From the NCBI GenBank assembly GCA_963625685.1, contig CAVFTR010000003.1, forward strand, positions 102,983 to 166,982: a stretch of 64,000 nucleotides of DNA, given 5' to 3'. The position numbers and the translations under genes are program-made. Source of the DNA: F23-B02 sp963625685. Lineage in GTDB: Bacteria; Bacillota; Clostridia; Oscillospirales; Oscillospiraceae. The first letter of the stretch is position 1; each line of letters opens with the position of its first letter. This document shows positions 22,915-32,349 of the stretch, piece by piece. The notes below the pieces were generated by a model that saw nothing but the letters and a program-made list of their open reading frames with translations, was not told the origin of the DNA and did no database searches.

Positions 22915-23205
22915 CTAAAAGATTAAAGCGCTTCCGGCTTCAACAAGCGGCTTGCGGCCCATGGTTTCAATCCGCTTCTCGTAGGAATTGCCGAGACGAT
23001 AGAAGCGAACAGAATCCTGTGCCATATCGATGACTTTTTCTAACTCACACTTCAGAACTACCAGTTGCGCGGCGTCCACGAGCACCTCAAACACAGAATT
23101 CTGCACACGCATTCCATAACGCTCGCAAATTTTAGCGACCTTTCGCAGGCGCTTCTGCCCGGCGGCATCCGATGTGTCCACATCGTAGGTGACAACTAGC
23201 ATCAT
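22915..23205 (-). CDS. cas2: CRISPR adaptation endonuclease Cas2
   Basis: A 96-residue Cas2 with the N-terminal VTYDVDTSD motif holding the metal-binding aspartate and the RVQNSVFEV strand typical of type I-C. It forms the Cas1-Cas2 spacer integration complex. The start at 23205 follows ggaggtga; a second Met comes next. It is the last cas gene, 6 bp after cas1. Confidence 0.97.
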   Translation of the reverse strand: MMLVVTYDVDTSDAAGQKRLRKVAKICERYGMRVQNSVFEVLVDAAQLVVLKCELEKVIDMAQDSVRFYRLGNSYEKRIETMGRKPLVEAGSALIF

Positions 23206-23211
23206 ACGTAA

Positions 23212-24237
23212 TCACCTCCACACAAACGGTGGATATCGATCCAAGTCTCCGCGCAGCACACGAGCAAACAGCATGGCCTGCGCGTATGGGATCATGCCAA
23301 TGGGGATTTTCTCCTTCAAAAATGTGTGCTGAACGGATTCACGCTTCCTGCTTCGCCATTGCTCAAGCACCTTCCGACGCCCCTTATCGCTGAGATATGC
23401 TGCGCCAAAATCTGCTGTGAAGTCCTGCGCTTGAAACTGATCCCTGTTAAACATGGAAACGACCAGCCTGTCACATAGCGGTGCACGAAGCTCTTCCATG
23501 ATATCCAACGCAAAAGACGGGCGACCGGGGCGGAGCGCGTGCAGATATCCCGCAGCAGGATCAAGTCCGACGGTTTCCAAAGAAGAACGAACATCATGCG
23601 CCAGTAATGTATAAACAAATGACAGCACAGCATTAACTTCATTCAACGGAGGCCGCCTGCTTCGCGTCTCAAAGCGGTACCCTTTCGGACTGCAGATCAA
23701 ATCGTCAAAGCACGAAAAGTAGACAGAGGCGGCTGAACCTTCGATTCCGCGCATGGAATCAATGCCCGTACAGGCATCCAGCTTCTGTGCAAGCGTGGTC
23801 AGCTCGGCTGCCGCTGCAGCGACCCTGATCTTTCCTGTTTCATCGGAGGCAGCACGTGCATGCCGCAGCAGCACGGCTCTGCTGTTACGAAACTTGCAAA
23901 ACAATAGATCCTTGACAAACCGGGCTGCAAAGGCTTCGTCTGACAACGAATCATACTGGCGCTTCCTTAACAGTACATTGCCGCTGACCGGTCCGCACAC
24001 CCGTCCGAGAAAAAAGCCGCGCTCGCTCAGAAATGTGATAGTTACGTCGTTTTTGGAACAAAACGACAGCAATGCAGTTGAAAGCGTGTTTTTACCGAAC
24101 AGAACGATAGAGTTCACCTGTGAGACCGGAACAGAGGCCTTTTCTGCGCTGCCTATGGAAATGCAGATATTCCCGTTTCGTTCGAACAGATAGCTTTCGG
24201 GAGTCGTAATGTATAGTGTCTCTAGAAGCTTTTTCAT
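23212..24237 (-). CDS. cas1: CRISPR integrase Cas1, type I-C
   Basis: A 341-residue Cas1. The catalytic triad is present: Glu in GIEGSAASVYF (near 165), His in YLHALRPGRPSFALD (near 233) and the Asp that follows. The N-terminal beta domain (TPESYLFERNGNICIS) is normal. It overlaps cas4 by 4 bp, consistent with the Cas4-Cas1-Cas2 adaptation module of type I-C. No damage is visible. Confidence 0.97.
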   Translation of the reverse strand: MKKLLETLYITTPESYLFERNGNICISIGSAEKASVPVSQVNSIVLFGKNTLSTALLSFCSKNDVTITFLSERGFFLGRVCGPVSGNVLLRKRQYDSLSDEAFAARFVKDLLFCKFRNSRAVLLRHARAASDETGKIRVAAAAAELTTLAQKLDACTGIDSMRGIEGSAASVYFSCFDDLICSPKGYRFETRSRRPPLNEVNAVLSFVYTLLAHDVRSSLETVGLDPAAGYLHALRPGRPSFALDIMEELRAPLCDRLVVSMFNRDQFQAQDFTADFGAAYLSDKGRRKVLEQWRSRKRESVQHTFLKEKIPIGMIPYAQAMLFARVLRGDLDRYPPFVWR

Positions 24238-24899
24238 GGGATATCCTCCTCACGCATGGCCTCTTTTCGCAGCTGAGAACAATAAGCTGATGCGGAAGGC
24301 TGCACGCCGGGCAGACATTGCTCTCTCAGAGAACATGCTTTGCATTTAGCGCTGTATTCTGCCTGCGGGATTGAAAAATCTTGTCGGAACGAATCAATTC
24401 TACCCACCGTTTCTTTCACAAGGGCACGCAGCTCTTCCGTGAACGGAACAGAGTACCGGCGGTGTGACGTAATATAATAGATGGCTCCCTCCGGGATATG
24501 CGTCTGAAACATCTCCTCCAAACACATGGCCTGTGCGCACAACTGGATCTCGTATTCAAGCTCCGATCGGAGCTTACCGTGCTTATATTCGACTGGGCAC
24601 AGCCTTACCGGGAAATCCAGTACGGGAATGCGGCAGCCTTCGATGTCTGCCCTGGCCTCAACGCAGTCGCATTTTCCCGATATCCCCAACATCCGAGAAA
24701 AGACGGGGAATTCATACAGCTTTGCGCTGTTTCCGCGGCGTTCGATTCGCTGAGTGTGAACTCTCTCATGCTCGGCGCGCCCCTTGGCGGTGTCCGCGCT
24801 CTCCGTCCAAATCTGCTCGTTGGTCAGAAGTGCGGCTCGCCGCAGGCAGTATCCGGCTTGGGACAGACGCGAAAGAGGGATCGGCTCCCAATCATCCAT
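24234..24899 (-). CDS. cas4: CRISPR adaptation exonuclease Cas4
   Basis: A 221-residue Cas4 from the ATG at 24899 (MDDWEPIPLSRL), which overlaps the end of cas7 by 8 bp; the frame is open further upstream but inside cas7. The RecB nuclease motif (PVEYKHGK) and the iron-sulphur cysteines (one in SQAGYCLRR, three in CKACSLREQC) are intact. Cas4 trims prespacers and selects those with the correct PAM. Confidence 0.95.
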   Translation of the reverse strand: MDDWEPIPLSRLSQAGYCLRRAALLTNEQIWTESADTAKGRAEHERVHTQRIERRGNSAKLYEFPVFSRMLGISGKCDCVEARADIEGCRIPVLDFPVRLCPVEYKHGKLRSELEYEIQLCAQAMCLEEMFQTHIPEGAIYYITSHRRYSVPFTEELRALVKETVGRIDSFRQDFSIPQAEYSAKCKACSLREQCLPGVQPSASAYCSQLRKEAMREEDIP

Positions 24900-25890
24900 G
24901 GCGGAACCAGTCTTCATCCGCGGGAAGTGTATCCCAAACCACCGGCTCAAAGGCAGCGGGCTTGAAGCCTATCTGCACGCCCTTCGGCAGCCGGTCAAGC
25001 GACACCACGGCATCGTAATCCCGATAGCTGCGCGGATAAGCAACGGAGTCTTTTTTAGTGACACTGACCAACTCGAAGAGCTTGTGTGCGGGAGCGCAGC
25101 CCAGCTTGGCCTGGCGACTCCTTTGAGCGGCATCGGAATCCGTGCCTACGTGCTTGAAGATGATAAGCGGGGAGACAACTGCCATCTCGCCCTTGCTTGC
25201 GGAGTGGTCATGCTCATACATGTTCAGGATGGCCTCAAACAGGACGTTCAGATCCTCCTCGTCAAAGCCTGTTTCCTCGGCGAGATTGGCGCTGATAAAG
25301 CCGCGAACCTCGTACAGGCCGAAGGGGATGATCTGCTTTCTGCCCATGGTACGGAGCTTATCCTCAGGCTGTGCTTCCTCCCATATCATGTAATCCTCCA
25401 CGGTGGCGCCGTCTTTCACTTTGTCCGCGACGGCCATACGGGTAATGGAAATGTCCAAAGGCAGAACGGCATCCAAACTTTTTCCATAGGTGATCTGCAC
25501 GGGACCGCGCACCTGCCCTGCGTTTGGACCCGTGGACATTACCGCGCCGAAGGCACGGACATCATAGAACAGCTCGCAGGCTTTCTTTCGGCCGGCATAA
25601 ACAGCCTCTTTTGCCTTTGCGCAGTCCTCGACACCTGCCGCCCGTTTGGCCTCGGCGATATGGCGGTTGATATTGCTTGCCTGCTGGATGATGATGCCCA
25701 TGCCGGGCTCGTCCCTGTGAGCCAGCTCCACATAGTTGCGGATGCGGCGCTTGGTGGCGGCGTCGGTGATAAAGCCCTGCATCGTCTGCGGGTCGATCCT
25801 GGGCATGTTTCCCATGTCAGGATCTCCGTTTGGATTACAGTTGGTGCATGCGACATAGTACATAAATTCATAACGATTCTTAATAGCCAT
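24892..25890 (-). CDS. cas7: Cascade backbone Cas7 (Csd2), type I-C
   Basis: A 332-residue Cas7 with the N-terminal RRM strand YEFMYYVACTNCNPNGDP and the type I-C core including GPVQITYGKSLD. Several copies coat the crRNA. It follows cas8c by 14 bp with an ggagg site. Confidence 0.96.
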   Translation of the reverse strand: MAIKNRYEFMYYVACTNCNPNGDPDMGNMPRIDPQTMQGFITDAATKRRIRNYVELAHRDEPGMGIIIQQASNINRHIAEAKRAAGVEDCAKAKEAVYAGRKKACELFYDVRAFGAVMSTGPNAGQVRGPVQITYGKSLDAVLPLDISITRMAVADKVKDGATVEDYMIWEEAQPEDKLRTMGRKQIIPFGLYEVRGFISANLAEETGFDEEDLNVLFEAILNMYEHDHSASKGEMAVVSPLIIFKHVGTDSDAAQRSRQAKLGCAPAHKLFELVSVTKKDSVAYPRSYRDYDAVVSLDRLPKGVQIGFKPAAFEPVVWDTLPADEDWFRHG

Positions 25891-25904
25891 GGTATATCCT
25901 CCCT

Positions 25905-27722
25905 TTATTCCGCAGCCGCTGCACGTTCTCTGGCTGCGGCGATATTCTGATTTTTCTCCTGATTGAGCTTTGCGCCCATCTGATAGTAACCAAGCGCAAA
26001 GTAGGACTGCTGCTCCAGGTTAAGCGTAGCGGGGATAGATGCTCCCAAAGCGACGGAGATCTGCTGCAGCTTTTCACGATATTTATCGGCCAGCCACTTG
26101 TTTTCGATTTTTTCCAGGTGGTGATTTGAGCGGCTGCTGAGCTGCCCTATGACCAGCGCGGGCGTTTGGATTGCGGAGGCGTAGTACCTCTCAACGATGC
26201 CGGTATTGACTTCCGGCATCGCAGCCCGCTGTATCGCTGCATAAACGGCCATGAGTCCGCCGCAATGATAGGCGGCATTAGAAAGATTCAGATTATATTC
26301 TTCCAAGATCGGTTCCTCCTGATGATTTATTCGATTTTTTCGAAGCAGCCAAACCTTCAGCCACTGGCAGGCGAAAGCGTTTGGCAGAGCCTGTATATTC
26401 CCGGTATTGCCGTCATCGCCCGCGAGCAGTTCCGAGCGGATGTAAGCCAATGCCTTGGCTGCGACGGCGTCCGGCAGGATGCCATCCGTCAGAATAGCCT
26501 GTATGACCGCGGGGGTGACTCCGGCGAGCTCTTTGCTCAGCCTTTCAAAAGGACGGCTGTCGCTTTTTTGAAACTTCAGCAGACGCATCAGCCGCGCGGC
26601 AAGTTTGACAGACTTGATGTTTCCGCTTCCGGACGAATTGATCAGTGCCAAATCGGCGTGCCATTGTTCAATGTTTTGGCGCAGGTCGGCATAGCTGCCT
26701 TTTTCGTACTTGCGGATCATGACGCGCCCACCAACTCCGGACAGCAGCAGAATATAATAAGATGTATTGTCCAAATTTGGGGCGGCCTGACCGGAATAGA
26801 CACTTTGCGGAATTCGGTCGGCGGTACGCCGTCTCTCAAGTTCATTAAATGGCGTTTTTTCCTCATCTTCATCTTCAGGCGGTTCGTAACCAAACTCAAT
26901 GGAGCACAGGGGGTCGTCCTCCCGCGGAATCTCGCGGTCGAACCAATGGACAAACTTCATGCCTGCGAGAATCGGCGCATCCTTCAGCAGTTCGTCCAGC
27001 GCTGCCTTTACCACGCAGAAGGCCTCCTCTGAGACCGGGGCATTAGCGGCCTTCTTTTCAGTGTACTGTGCAGATGAGCTATTAGGTACTTTTTGGTTGT
27101 AAGAACAAAAAGCTGATTTATCGAAACAAATAAAGGGAGTGTTTGGGCGCCCACCAACGTCACCCAATCCTCTTATCGGAGTATTCATTGCCATTGATTC
27201 GGCCGATGTACCGGTAATTAGGCAGAGCGTGGAGATACCTTCGTTTGTTCCTAAAAACTGCTTGCGGTATTCCACCCACCAGCGCCGAACGTTTTCCAAA
27301 CAAAGTACCGATTGTCCGTTTACTCGGAAGGAAATGAGAGAATTCGAATCGATCTTAGCACGGTTAAGCTCGGCCTGTATGGTTGCGACAATTTCCGGGG
27401 TCTCCAGGGCATGTACGCAAACTTTCAGCAGGGGCTCGGATTCTGCGGCATCCCGAAGAGTCTTCAAAAAGAAACCACTTTTAATTCCGGGCTTCTCCGC
27501 AACCACTATGGAGCGCTTTTCTGCCAGAATGTTGCTCTTATCCCGGCTTTGGTTTGAACTGCCGATATCCGGGCAGGGCACGGGTTCATCGCCGCCCAAA
27601 TAAATACTGACACTGTCATTGCTCTCCGAGAGAGAAATGTACGCCTTGATGGTCTTCCCCACAAAGCCCGGCGGCAGCGCCAAATGGCGGCGAACTCCGT
27701 AGTCATACAGCGCCTTCAGCAT
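25905..27722 (-). CDS. cas8c: Cascade large subunit Cas8c (Csd1)
   Basis: A 605-residue Cas8c, close to the family's usual length, beginning MLKALYDYGVRRHLALPPGF. It recognises the PAM; in type I-C an internal start within cas8 can also give the small subunit Cas11c. It overlaps cas5 by 7 bp. The order cas5-cas8c-cas7-cas4-cas1-cas2 is the canonical type I-C order. Confidence 0.95.
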   Translation of the reverse strand: MLKALYDYGVRRHLALPPGFVGKTIKAYISLSESNDSVSIYLGGDEPVPCPDIGSSNQSRDKSNILAEKRSIVVAEKPGIKSGFFLKTLRDAAESEPLLKVCVHALETPEIVATIQAELNRAKIDSNSLISFRVNGQSVLCLENVRRWWVEYRKQFLGTNEGISTLCLITGTSAESMAMNTPIRGLGDVGGRPNTPFICFDKSAFCSYNQKVPNSSSAQYTEKKAANAPVSEEAFCVVKAALDELLKDAPILAGMKFVHWFDREIPREDDPLCSIEFGYEPPEDEDEEKTPFNELERRRTADRIPQSVYSGQAAPNLDNTSYYILLLSGVGGRVMIRKYEKGSYADLRQNIEQWHADLALINSSGSGNIKSVKLAARLMRLLKFQKSDSRPFERLSKELAGVTPAVIQAILTDGILPDAVAAKALAYIRSELLAGDDGNTGNIQALPNAFACQWLKVWLLRKNRINHQEEPILEEYNLNLSNAAYHCGGLMAVYAAIQRAAMPEVNTGIVERYYASAIQTPALVIGQLSSRSNHHLEKIENKWLADKYREKLQQISVALGASIPATLNLEQQSYFALGYYQMGAKLNQEKNQNIAAARERAAAAE

Positions 27723-28363
27723 GGCGCGCCTCCTTTCAGGACCTCCGGACTGTCATAGGGCGGAACGATAATGACACCGTCCTCCATAACTGCGTGGAAA
27801 AGGGACATCTTGAGCTTCACTTTTTTACTGACCTCCACGTCCTCCGGCGCGAACAGGTCGTAGACCATCAGTCCCGCATCCATGGACTGACGGATGGGCG
27901 GGCGTGTGCCGTCGCTTTCTTCAAAATAGCAGGCAAATTCACGCAGCCCGAGTGCCGGCTGGAAGTAGCATTTGCCGCCGCGGATGCGCCGCAGTGCCTG
28001 CTCATACAGCTGAGTCTCCCGACCCGCAAACGCAGGACGCGGGATGATGGATGCCGAAATGCGGTAGCGCACATCCTGCAGCGCCGTTGTCTGCCGCTGA
28101 GTCCGCTCATCCTCTGCGGAGATCGCCTCCGATCCGACAGTACATTTGACCTCGTTGCGTTTGAAGCTGATATAGCGGATGGGGTTGAGCACTTCAATGC
28201 GGTTGATCTGCCAGCGAAACTCCTTCGGCTTCATGTAAATGGCCGAGAGGATACCCCTGGCAGCAGATGGGGTGGGGAATGGGTAGGTCAGCCGCTCCAC
28301 CTTCGCATAGGGCGCGGAGAAGCAGGCAAAATCTCCCCAAACTTCGATCACAATTTCGTTCAA
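27716..28363 (-). CDS. cas5: crRNA-processing Cas5 (Cas5c/Cas5d)
   Basis: A 215-residue Cas5. I place the start at the TTG at 28363 (LNEIVIEVWGDFACF) because the ideal site ggaggtga lies six bases before it and the family begins at this strand; the longer frame from 28447 adds 28 unrelated residues. In type I-C this protein replaces Cas6 and cleaves the pre-crRNA repeat hairpin. The signature KVERLTYPFPTPSAARGIL is present. Confidence 0.95.
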   Translation of the reverse strand: MNEIVIEVWGDFACFSAPYAKVERLTYPFPTPSAARGILSAIYMKPKEFRWQINRIEVLNPIRYISFKRNEVKCTVGSEAISAEDERTQRQTTALQDVRYRISASIIPRPAFAGRETQLYEQALRRIRGGKCYFQPALGLREFACYFEESDGTRPPIRQSMDAGLMVYDLFAPEDVEVSKKVKLKMSLFHAVMEDGVIIVPPYDSPEVLKGGAPC

Positions 28364-28429
28364 ATACCTTTCACCTCCGAAAATTGCACGCTCTGCCTCG
28401 CTCAGAGAACAGAGCAGCCAAATAATATC

Positions 28430-28561
28430 ATACTTATTTCTGCTCATCAGCTAAATTATAGCTGTCAAGTATAGTACAATTTATAAAAGCAGTTTTGTCA
28501 ACTTTTTCTTAAAAGCATCATAGCACACGGATTGTCCGATAATACGGACAGTCCGTGTGCT
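28430..28561 (-). promoter_or_regulatory. Hairpin and possible internal promoter between cas3 and cas5
   Basis: Arms at 28522-28538 and 28545-28561 (agcacacgg... / ...ccgtgtgct) form a 17-bp stem with a 6-nt loop just after the cas3 stop. Downstream on the minus strand are TTGACA (28502-28497) and candidate -10 sequences TACTAT and TATAAT (28460-28455). Cas3 may be expressed separately from the rest. Confidence 0.5.
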
Positions 28562-28565
28562 GTGA

Positions 28566-30764
28566 TCAGAATATATTGTCAAATTGTTCTTCTTGCGGGA
28601 TGTACAGACCCAAGCGAGGGGAATACTGCTTCTCATATTGTTGGCGAAGTATGTAGACTCCGCTGCCTATAGTCTGCGATTCCCTGCCGCGCCGGGCAAA
28701 TGGGAGCTCCTCGGCATAAACATCCAAATTTTTCGCAAAGCATGTAAGTGTCAGAGATGCCGCCTCACGAAGCAGCGCACCGGTAACACCTCGCTCGAGC
28801 AGCTCTTCGGTGATATGTCTGTATAGCTTTAGCTCTTCGTCATAAGGAACAATGACCCGTGCACCGGAGTTCTCGATCAGCTTGTATTGTGCCGCCGTCT
28901 GCGAAAAGGAACGTGCTTCGATGGCTTTTCGCAGCTCGGGCTTATCGACGGCTCCATTGAACAGCCGCCGGTAATATTCCCGAATCTTTTCCGGGTCGTG
29001 TATCGAAAATGGCGGATTCATCTCCTGCACCGTGACCGCGGCGTTGTTATACCAGTCATCCGGATATGGCATGCGGCTATCCTCCGGTCGGAATACTACC
29101 ACCCGACCCATGGGATCGCGTCCATTGCGATTGCAGCGTCCGGCCGCTTGAACAATAGAGTCCAGCGGCGCCAACGCGCGATAAAGTACGCTGAAATCCA
29201 GATCGACTCCGGCCTCGATGCACTGCGTCGCCACAACCCGGCACGGCAGATCCTCTTTAAGCCGCTGGCGGATAATTTCGATTTGTCGGCTTCGATGCGC
29301 GGGGCACAGATCCGTTGTCAGGAAGAATATCGCCTCCTCCGGGCAGTGCCGCCGCAGCGCCTCGGCGAGGAGCCGTGCATGACGACGCAGGTTGACGATC
29401 GTGCATACGCTGTCGACTTCAGCCATCTCCGCAGCAATATCATCAAGCGGCGTCTCATCCCGAAGCCGCCAGTCCACATTTACACGCCGCAGCGCCTCGA
29501 ACATAAGTTTGTTATCCGGCAGAATCTCCCGCGGAGCCCAGTCTAAATCTTTACGTGCGGAAAAATCCGGTTGCGTCGCCGTGGAAAATACCATGGTCGT
29601 GTGGTACCGCGCACAGAGCTCGTTGACTGTGCGGAGCGTGGCGGAAGCCAGCTCGGTAGGCAGGCTCTGCGCTTCGTCAAATATCACGACGCTGTCCGCA
29701 ATATGGTGAAGCTTTCTGCAGACGGCAGGCCTATCCGAAAACAGTCCCTCGAAAAAACGAACGGACGTCGTGATGATGACAGGCGCACTCCACCTGGCTG
29801 CCAGTTCCCGTGCGCTCTCCGGCAAATCACTTTGGCTGTCGTCGATCAACACATTGGGAATTATTTTGGCATATGTAGCCGCGTTTTGCTCTGCCAGCGT
29901 GAGGAACGGCAGCACGATTATGATTCGTTTTTTCCCGTGCTTCAGGCAATGCCGCAGGGAAAAATGCAGCAGCGCCAGCGTTTTTCCTGTTCCGGTAGGA
30001 GCCGTCAGCGTATATAACCCTTCGGGTTCGTCTCCCATGCTTCCGCATTGTTCGAAAACCTGATCACGGCAGGCGTTCAGCGTACGTTCCGCGGTAGAGT
30101 TTTGCCTGATGTCATCGCAATAGGCATACAGCTTTTCCAGCAGCAACTGCGGATCGAAGCGATCGTCCTCCGCGCGGTCTAAATAATCGCAGTCGTCATT
30201 TATTGCAGAGGCTGTGTAGTCGGCATCCACCAGACATGAAAACAGCATTCGGGTATATAGCATGGATTCCAGCTCGACAGTGGGCGGTACCGAAAGATGC
30301 GGCGGTCTAAAATCAGGAAAATCGTGCCGGAATGCATCGATTGCAGCCTGCAGCTGATCGCGGCCATTGATGGACGGCGTTTTTCCGCCGCTTCCCCGGG
30401 CATGTCCGTTCTCATCCGCCATGGCGTGCAGCTCCTGTTTCACCTCGCCGTACGCCGTGAGGCCGTCATGGTGTCCGTTGACTGTTTCCACCACGGGACG
30501 GATACCGGCTTTTCCACGATAGCACCCCTCCGCAAAGCATGCGCCGCCCATTGCGTGGTCTACGCCAGTACGGATTCCTTTAAGCACATCCTGAAACGCC
30601 TCAGAATATTTTCCGAGATCGTGTACCTGCCCTGCCAGTCCAGCGATCTCGCCAATTCCCAGCGGTTCGCCATATTCCCGCGCCAGCGTTGAAACCTTCT
30701 GTAAATGTTCTTTTACAGTCTCCTGATGTCCCTGAGTGTTCTTGGATTTTGCATAGTACTCCAT
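28566..30764 (-). CDS. cas3: CRISPR helicase-nuclease Cas3
   Basis: A 732-residue Cas3 with an N-terminal HD nuclease (VHDLGKY, His48-Asp49; NGHHDG) fused to a superfamily 2 helicase: Walker A TAPTGTGKT near 255, Walker B with DEAQ near 361, SAT-like STATQP and the C-terminal QAAGRCNRNGR. It degrades DNA after recruitment by Cascade. I chose the ATG at 30764 (MEYYAKSKN) because it has a gggggagg site and matches the family's start. It is the first cas gene. Confidence 0.96.
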   Translation of the reverse strand: MEYYAKSKNTQGHQETVKEHLQKVSTLAREYGEPLGIGEIAGLAGQVHDLGKYSEAFQDVLKGIRTGVDHAMGGACFAEGCYRGKAGIRPVVETVNGHHDGLTAYGEVKQELHAMADENGHARGSGGKTPSINGRDQLQAAIDAFRHDFPDFRPPHLSVPPTVELESMLYTRMLFSCLVDADYTASAINDDCDYLDRAEDDRFDPQLLLEKLYAYCDDIRQNSTAERTLNACRDQVFEQCGSMGDEPEGLYTLTAPTGTGKTLALLHFSLRHCLKHGKKRIIIVLPFLTLAEQNAATYAKIIPNVLIDDSQSDLPESARELAARWSAPVIITTSVRFFEGLFSDRPAVCRKLHHIADSVVIFDEAQSLPTELASATLRTVNELCARYHTTMVFSTATQPDFSARKDLDWAPREILPDNKLMFEALRRVNVDWRLRDETPLDDIAAEMAEVDSVCTIVNLRRHARLLAEALRRHCPEEAIFFLTTDLCPAHRSRQIEIIRQRLKEDLPCRVVATQCIEAGVDLDFSVLYRALAPLDSIVQAAGRCNRNGRDPMGRVVVFRPEDSRMPYPDDWYNNAAVTVQEMNPPFSIHDPEKIREYYRRLFNGAVDKPELRKAIEARSFSQTAAQYKLIENSGARVIVPYDEELKLYRHITEELLERGVTGALLREAASLTLTCFAKNLDVYAEELPFARRGRESQTIGSGVYILRQQYEKQYSPRLGLYIPQEEQFDNIF

Positions 30765-30868
30765 GGCCGCCTCCCCCGTGACCAGCTTTAACTCCTTTAT
30801 TATATCAAATATGTGTTTCTGCGCCAACAGTTAATTAAACTTCGGTTTGATTTCGGAAAGAGGATCGT

Positions 30869-31012
30869 TTGAGCGGCATAAAGATAAAAAATTTTGCGGA
30901 GTTTATGGGCGTGGACGCATTGACACGGAAAATGATAGCTGATACCATACAGGCACAGCAAATGTATAAGCTCCAAGCCGCCGGGATCGTGTATCCGACG
31001 AAAGCTGCATAA
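30869..31012 (+). pseudogene. Short remnant ORF upstream of cas3
   Basis: A 47-codon frame from a TTG at 30869 (LSGIKIKNFAEFMGVDALTR) to TAA at 31012, possibly the C-terminus of a lost gene since the frame opens a little further upstream. I recognise no family. It lies between cas3 and a terminator and is probably debris of the element that carried the cas genes. Confidence 0.4.
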
Positions 31013-31017
31013 GTGGA

Positions 31018-31072
31018 CGCCCCCCGCACCGTGCGTTTACAGGACGCATGGTGCGGGGCGCCTTTGCGTTTT
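31018..31072 (+). terminator. Terminator after the remnant ORF
   Basis: The arms ccccgcaccgtgcgt (31022-31036) and acgcatggtgcgggg (31044-31058) pair with one G-U; cctttgcgtttt follows. Confidence 0.75.
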
Positions 31073-31146
31073 GGGGCGGATGCTTACAAATCGGAACTTG
31101 TCCGCTCTGGTGAACTAATATTTTTCATGCCTATACCATGTAAACA

Positions 31147-31180
31147 CAGCACCTCACGGAGACCCGTGAGGTGCTGCTTT
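31147..31180 (+). terminator. Second terminator-like hairpin
   Basis: The arms cagcacctcacgg (31147-31159) and ccgtgaggtgctg (31164-31176) pair perfectly, followed by ctttgt. The rest of 31013-31376 shows no gene. Confidence 0.65.
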
Positions 31181-31376
31181 GTGGGATCCGTTCCGAAGAA
31201 CAGAGGCTTTATTCAAAGGCCTCGCCGCGGAGATCGCAGACCTCCCGACAACGCCCTCAAATCAATATTTTACCGTGTCAAGAGCATTATACCAAACATC
31301 CCTTCGATTGACAAGGGGGGGCGGCAAGATTTGAGCTTAGAATAAAATATACTAAAATACATTAAATGTGTTATAA

Positions 31377-32210
31377 AATAAAAATGGAGACCCGCTGTCC
31401 TTCGATGGAAAAACCCCCGAAGCAACGCCTGAAAGCGCAACTGCGTCATCTCCTGATACCAATATACCCACTACAAGCAAGAATGTCAACGAGAAATTTT
31501 CCATGGAAACGGCGGAAGATGCTGAGTGGCAGGCTAAGGTCAACAGCCAAAACGAGGATGTCAGATATTCAAGGGAAACATACTGGAAGCCGCAGTTCAA
31601 CAAGAACGAGTGGAGCTTGCTTAATGACAGAACGGCGGTCGAGATAGCGAGTAAGTCCAAATTCCTTGACGAGGCTACAAAATGGCTGTATGCTAAGAAA
31701 AAAGATACAGAAGTGTTTGCTATATACGGCATTGGGGACGGCTCTGCCCCGACTGTACTGTATGCTTCCGGCGGGAAGAAGGCAACTTCTGACTTGGCTC
31801 GGTTTACTTCGTTCTTGAAGGAGCACGATTATGGAACTGTTACTTACGCAAAAACTGCTGTTAGATGGGCTGAAATTGTTTCAAGTATCAAGAGGAAAAT
31901 GCATGGTGATTATGATGCTGATGGACACAGAAGGAAAACGCTGGAGCTTGATGGAATACTTGCAGAAGCATCTAAACGCCTCCGAAGAGGAGATAATGAC
32001 GGAAGCACAGAGAATAGCGGCAACGTAAGCTACTCCCGCGAGCCGGAGACGCTCAGCGAGCTGCGGCGGCGAGAGGACAGCTTTTCGGACTGCGTTTTTT
32101 CAGCTTTTTCATCCAGGCACCCCCATCAGGGGTGCTTTTTGGCGTATATGGGAAAAACAGTGACAGATCAGCCTGCGCAATTTCAGACTAAAAATATGAA
32201 CAAATCATAA
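31377..32210 (+). pseudogene. C-terminal remnant of a large mobile-element protein
   Basis: The frame is open from 31377 with no start until the ATG at 31503 and ends at 32210. The text before the ATG (SSPDTNIPTTSKNVNEKFSM) is clearly coding, so the N-terminus of a larger protein has been lost. The NEKFS motif followed by YSRE-type repeats is typical of very large proteins on phages and conjugative elements of gut Firmicutes. A terminator (32117-32140) lies inside its distal part, so the last codons may be artefactual. Confidence 0.6.
32117..32140 (+). terminator. Terminator at the right end of the accessory region
   Basis: The arms gcacccc and ggggtgc are followed by five T. It lies between the remnant gene and cstA. 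Confidence 0.75.
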
Positions 32211-32349
32211 ACATTAACAAGAAATTAACGGCAAAAAGCCTTTTAAATATGGAAATTAACACGTGCTGACACTAAAATAACAATCAACAGGGCGCGACGG
32301 CATACGACGCTGTCTGCCAAAAACTACCCGTTTTAAGGAGGAAAACACT

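Noticed and set aside
30869..31012. A functional small gene (such as an anti-CRISPR or a cas regulator) next to cas3
   Set aside because: Only 47 codons with a TTG start and no recognisable family; a gene remnant is the simpler reading.
31200..32349. A third copy of the spo0A attachment repeat at the right border of the CRISPR element
   Set aside because: I found no stretch resembling the 3' end of spo0A there; a short core could still be hidden but cannot be supported.
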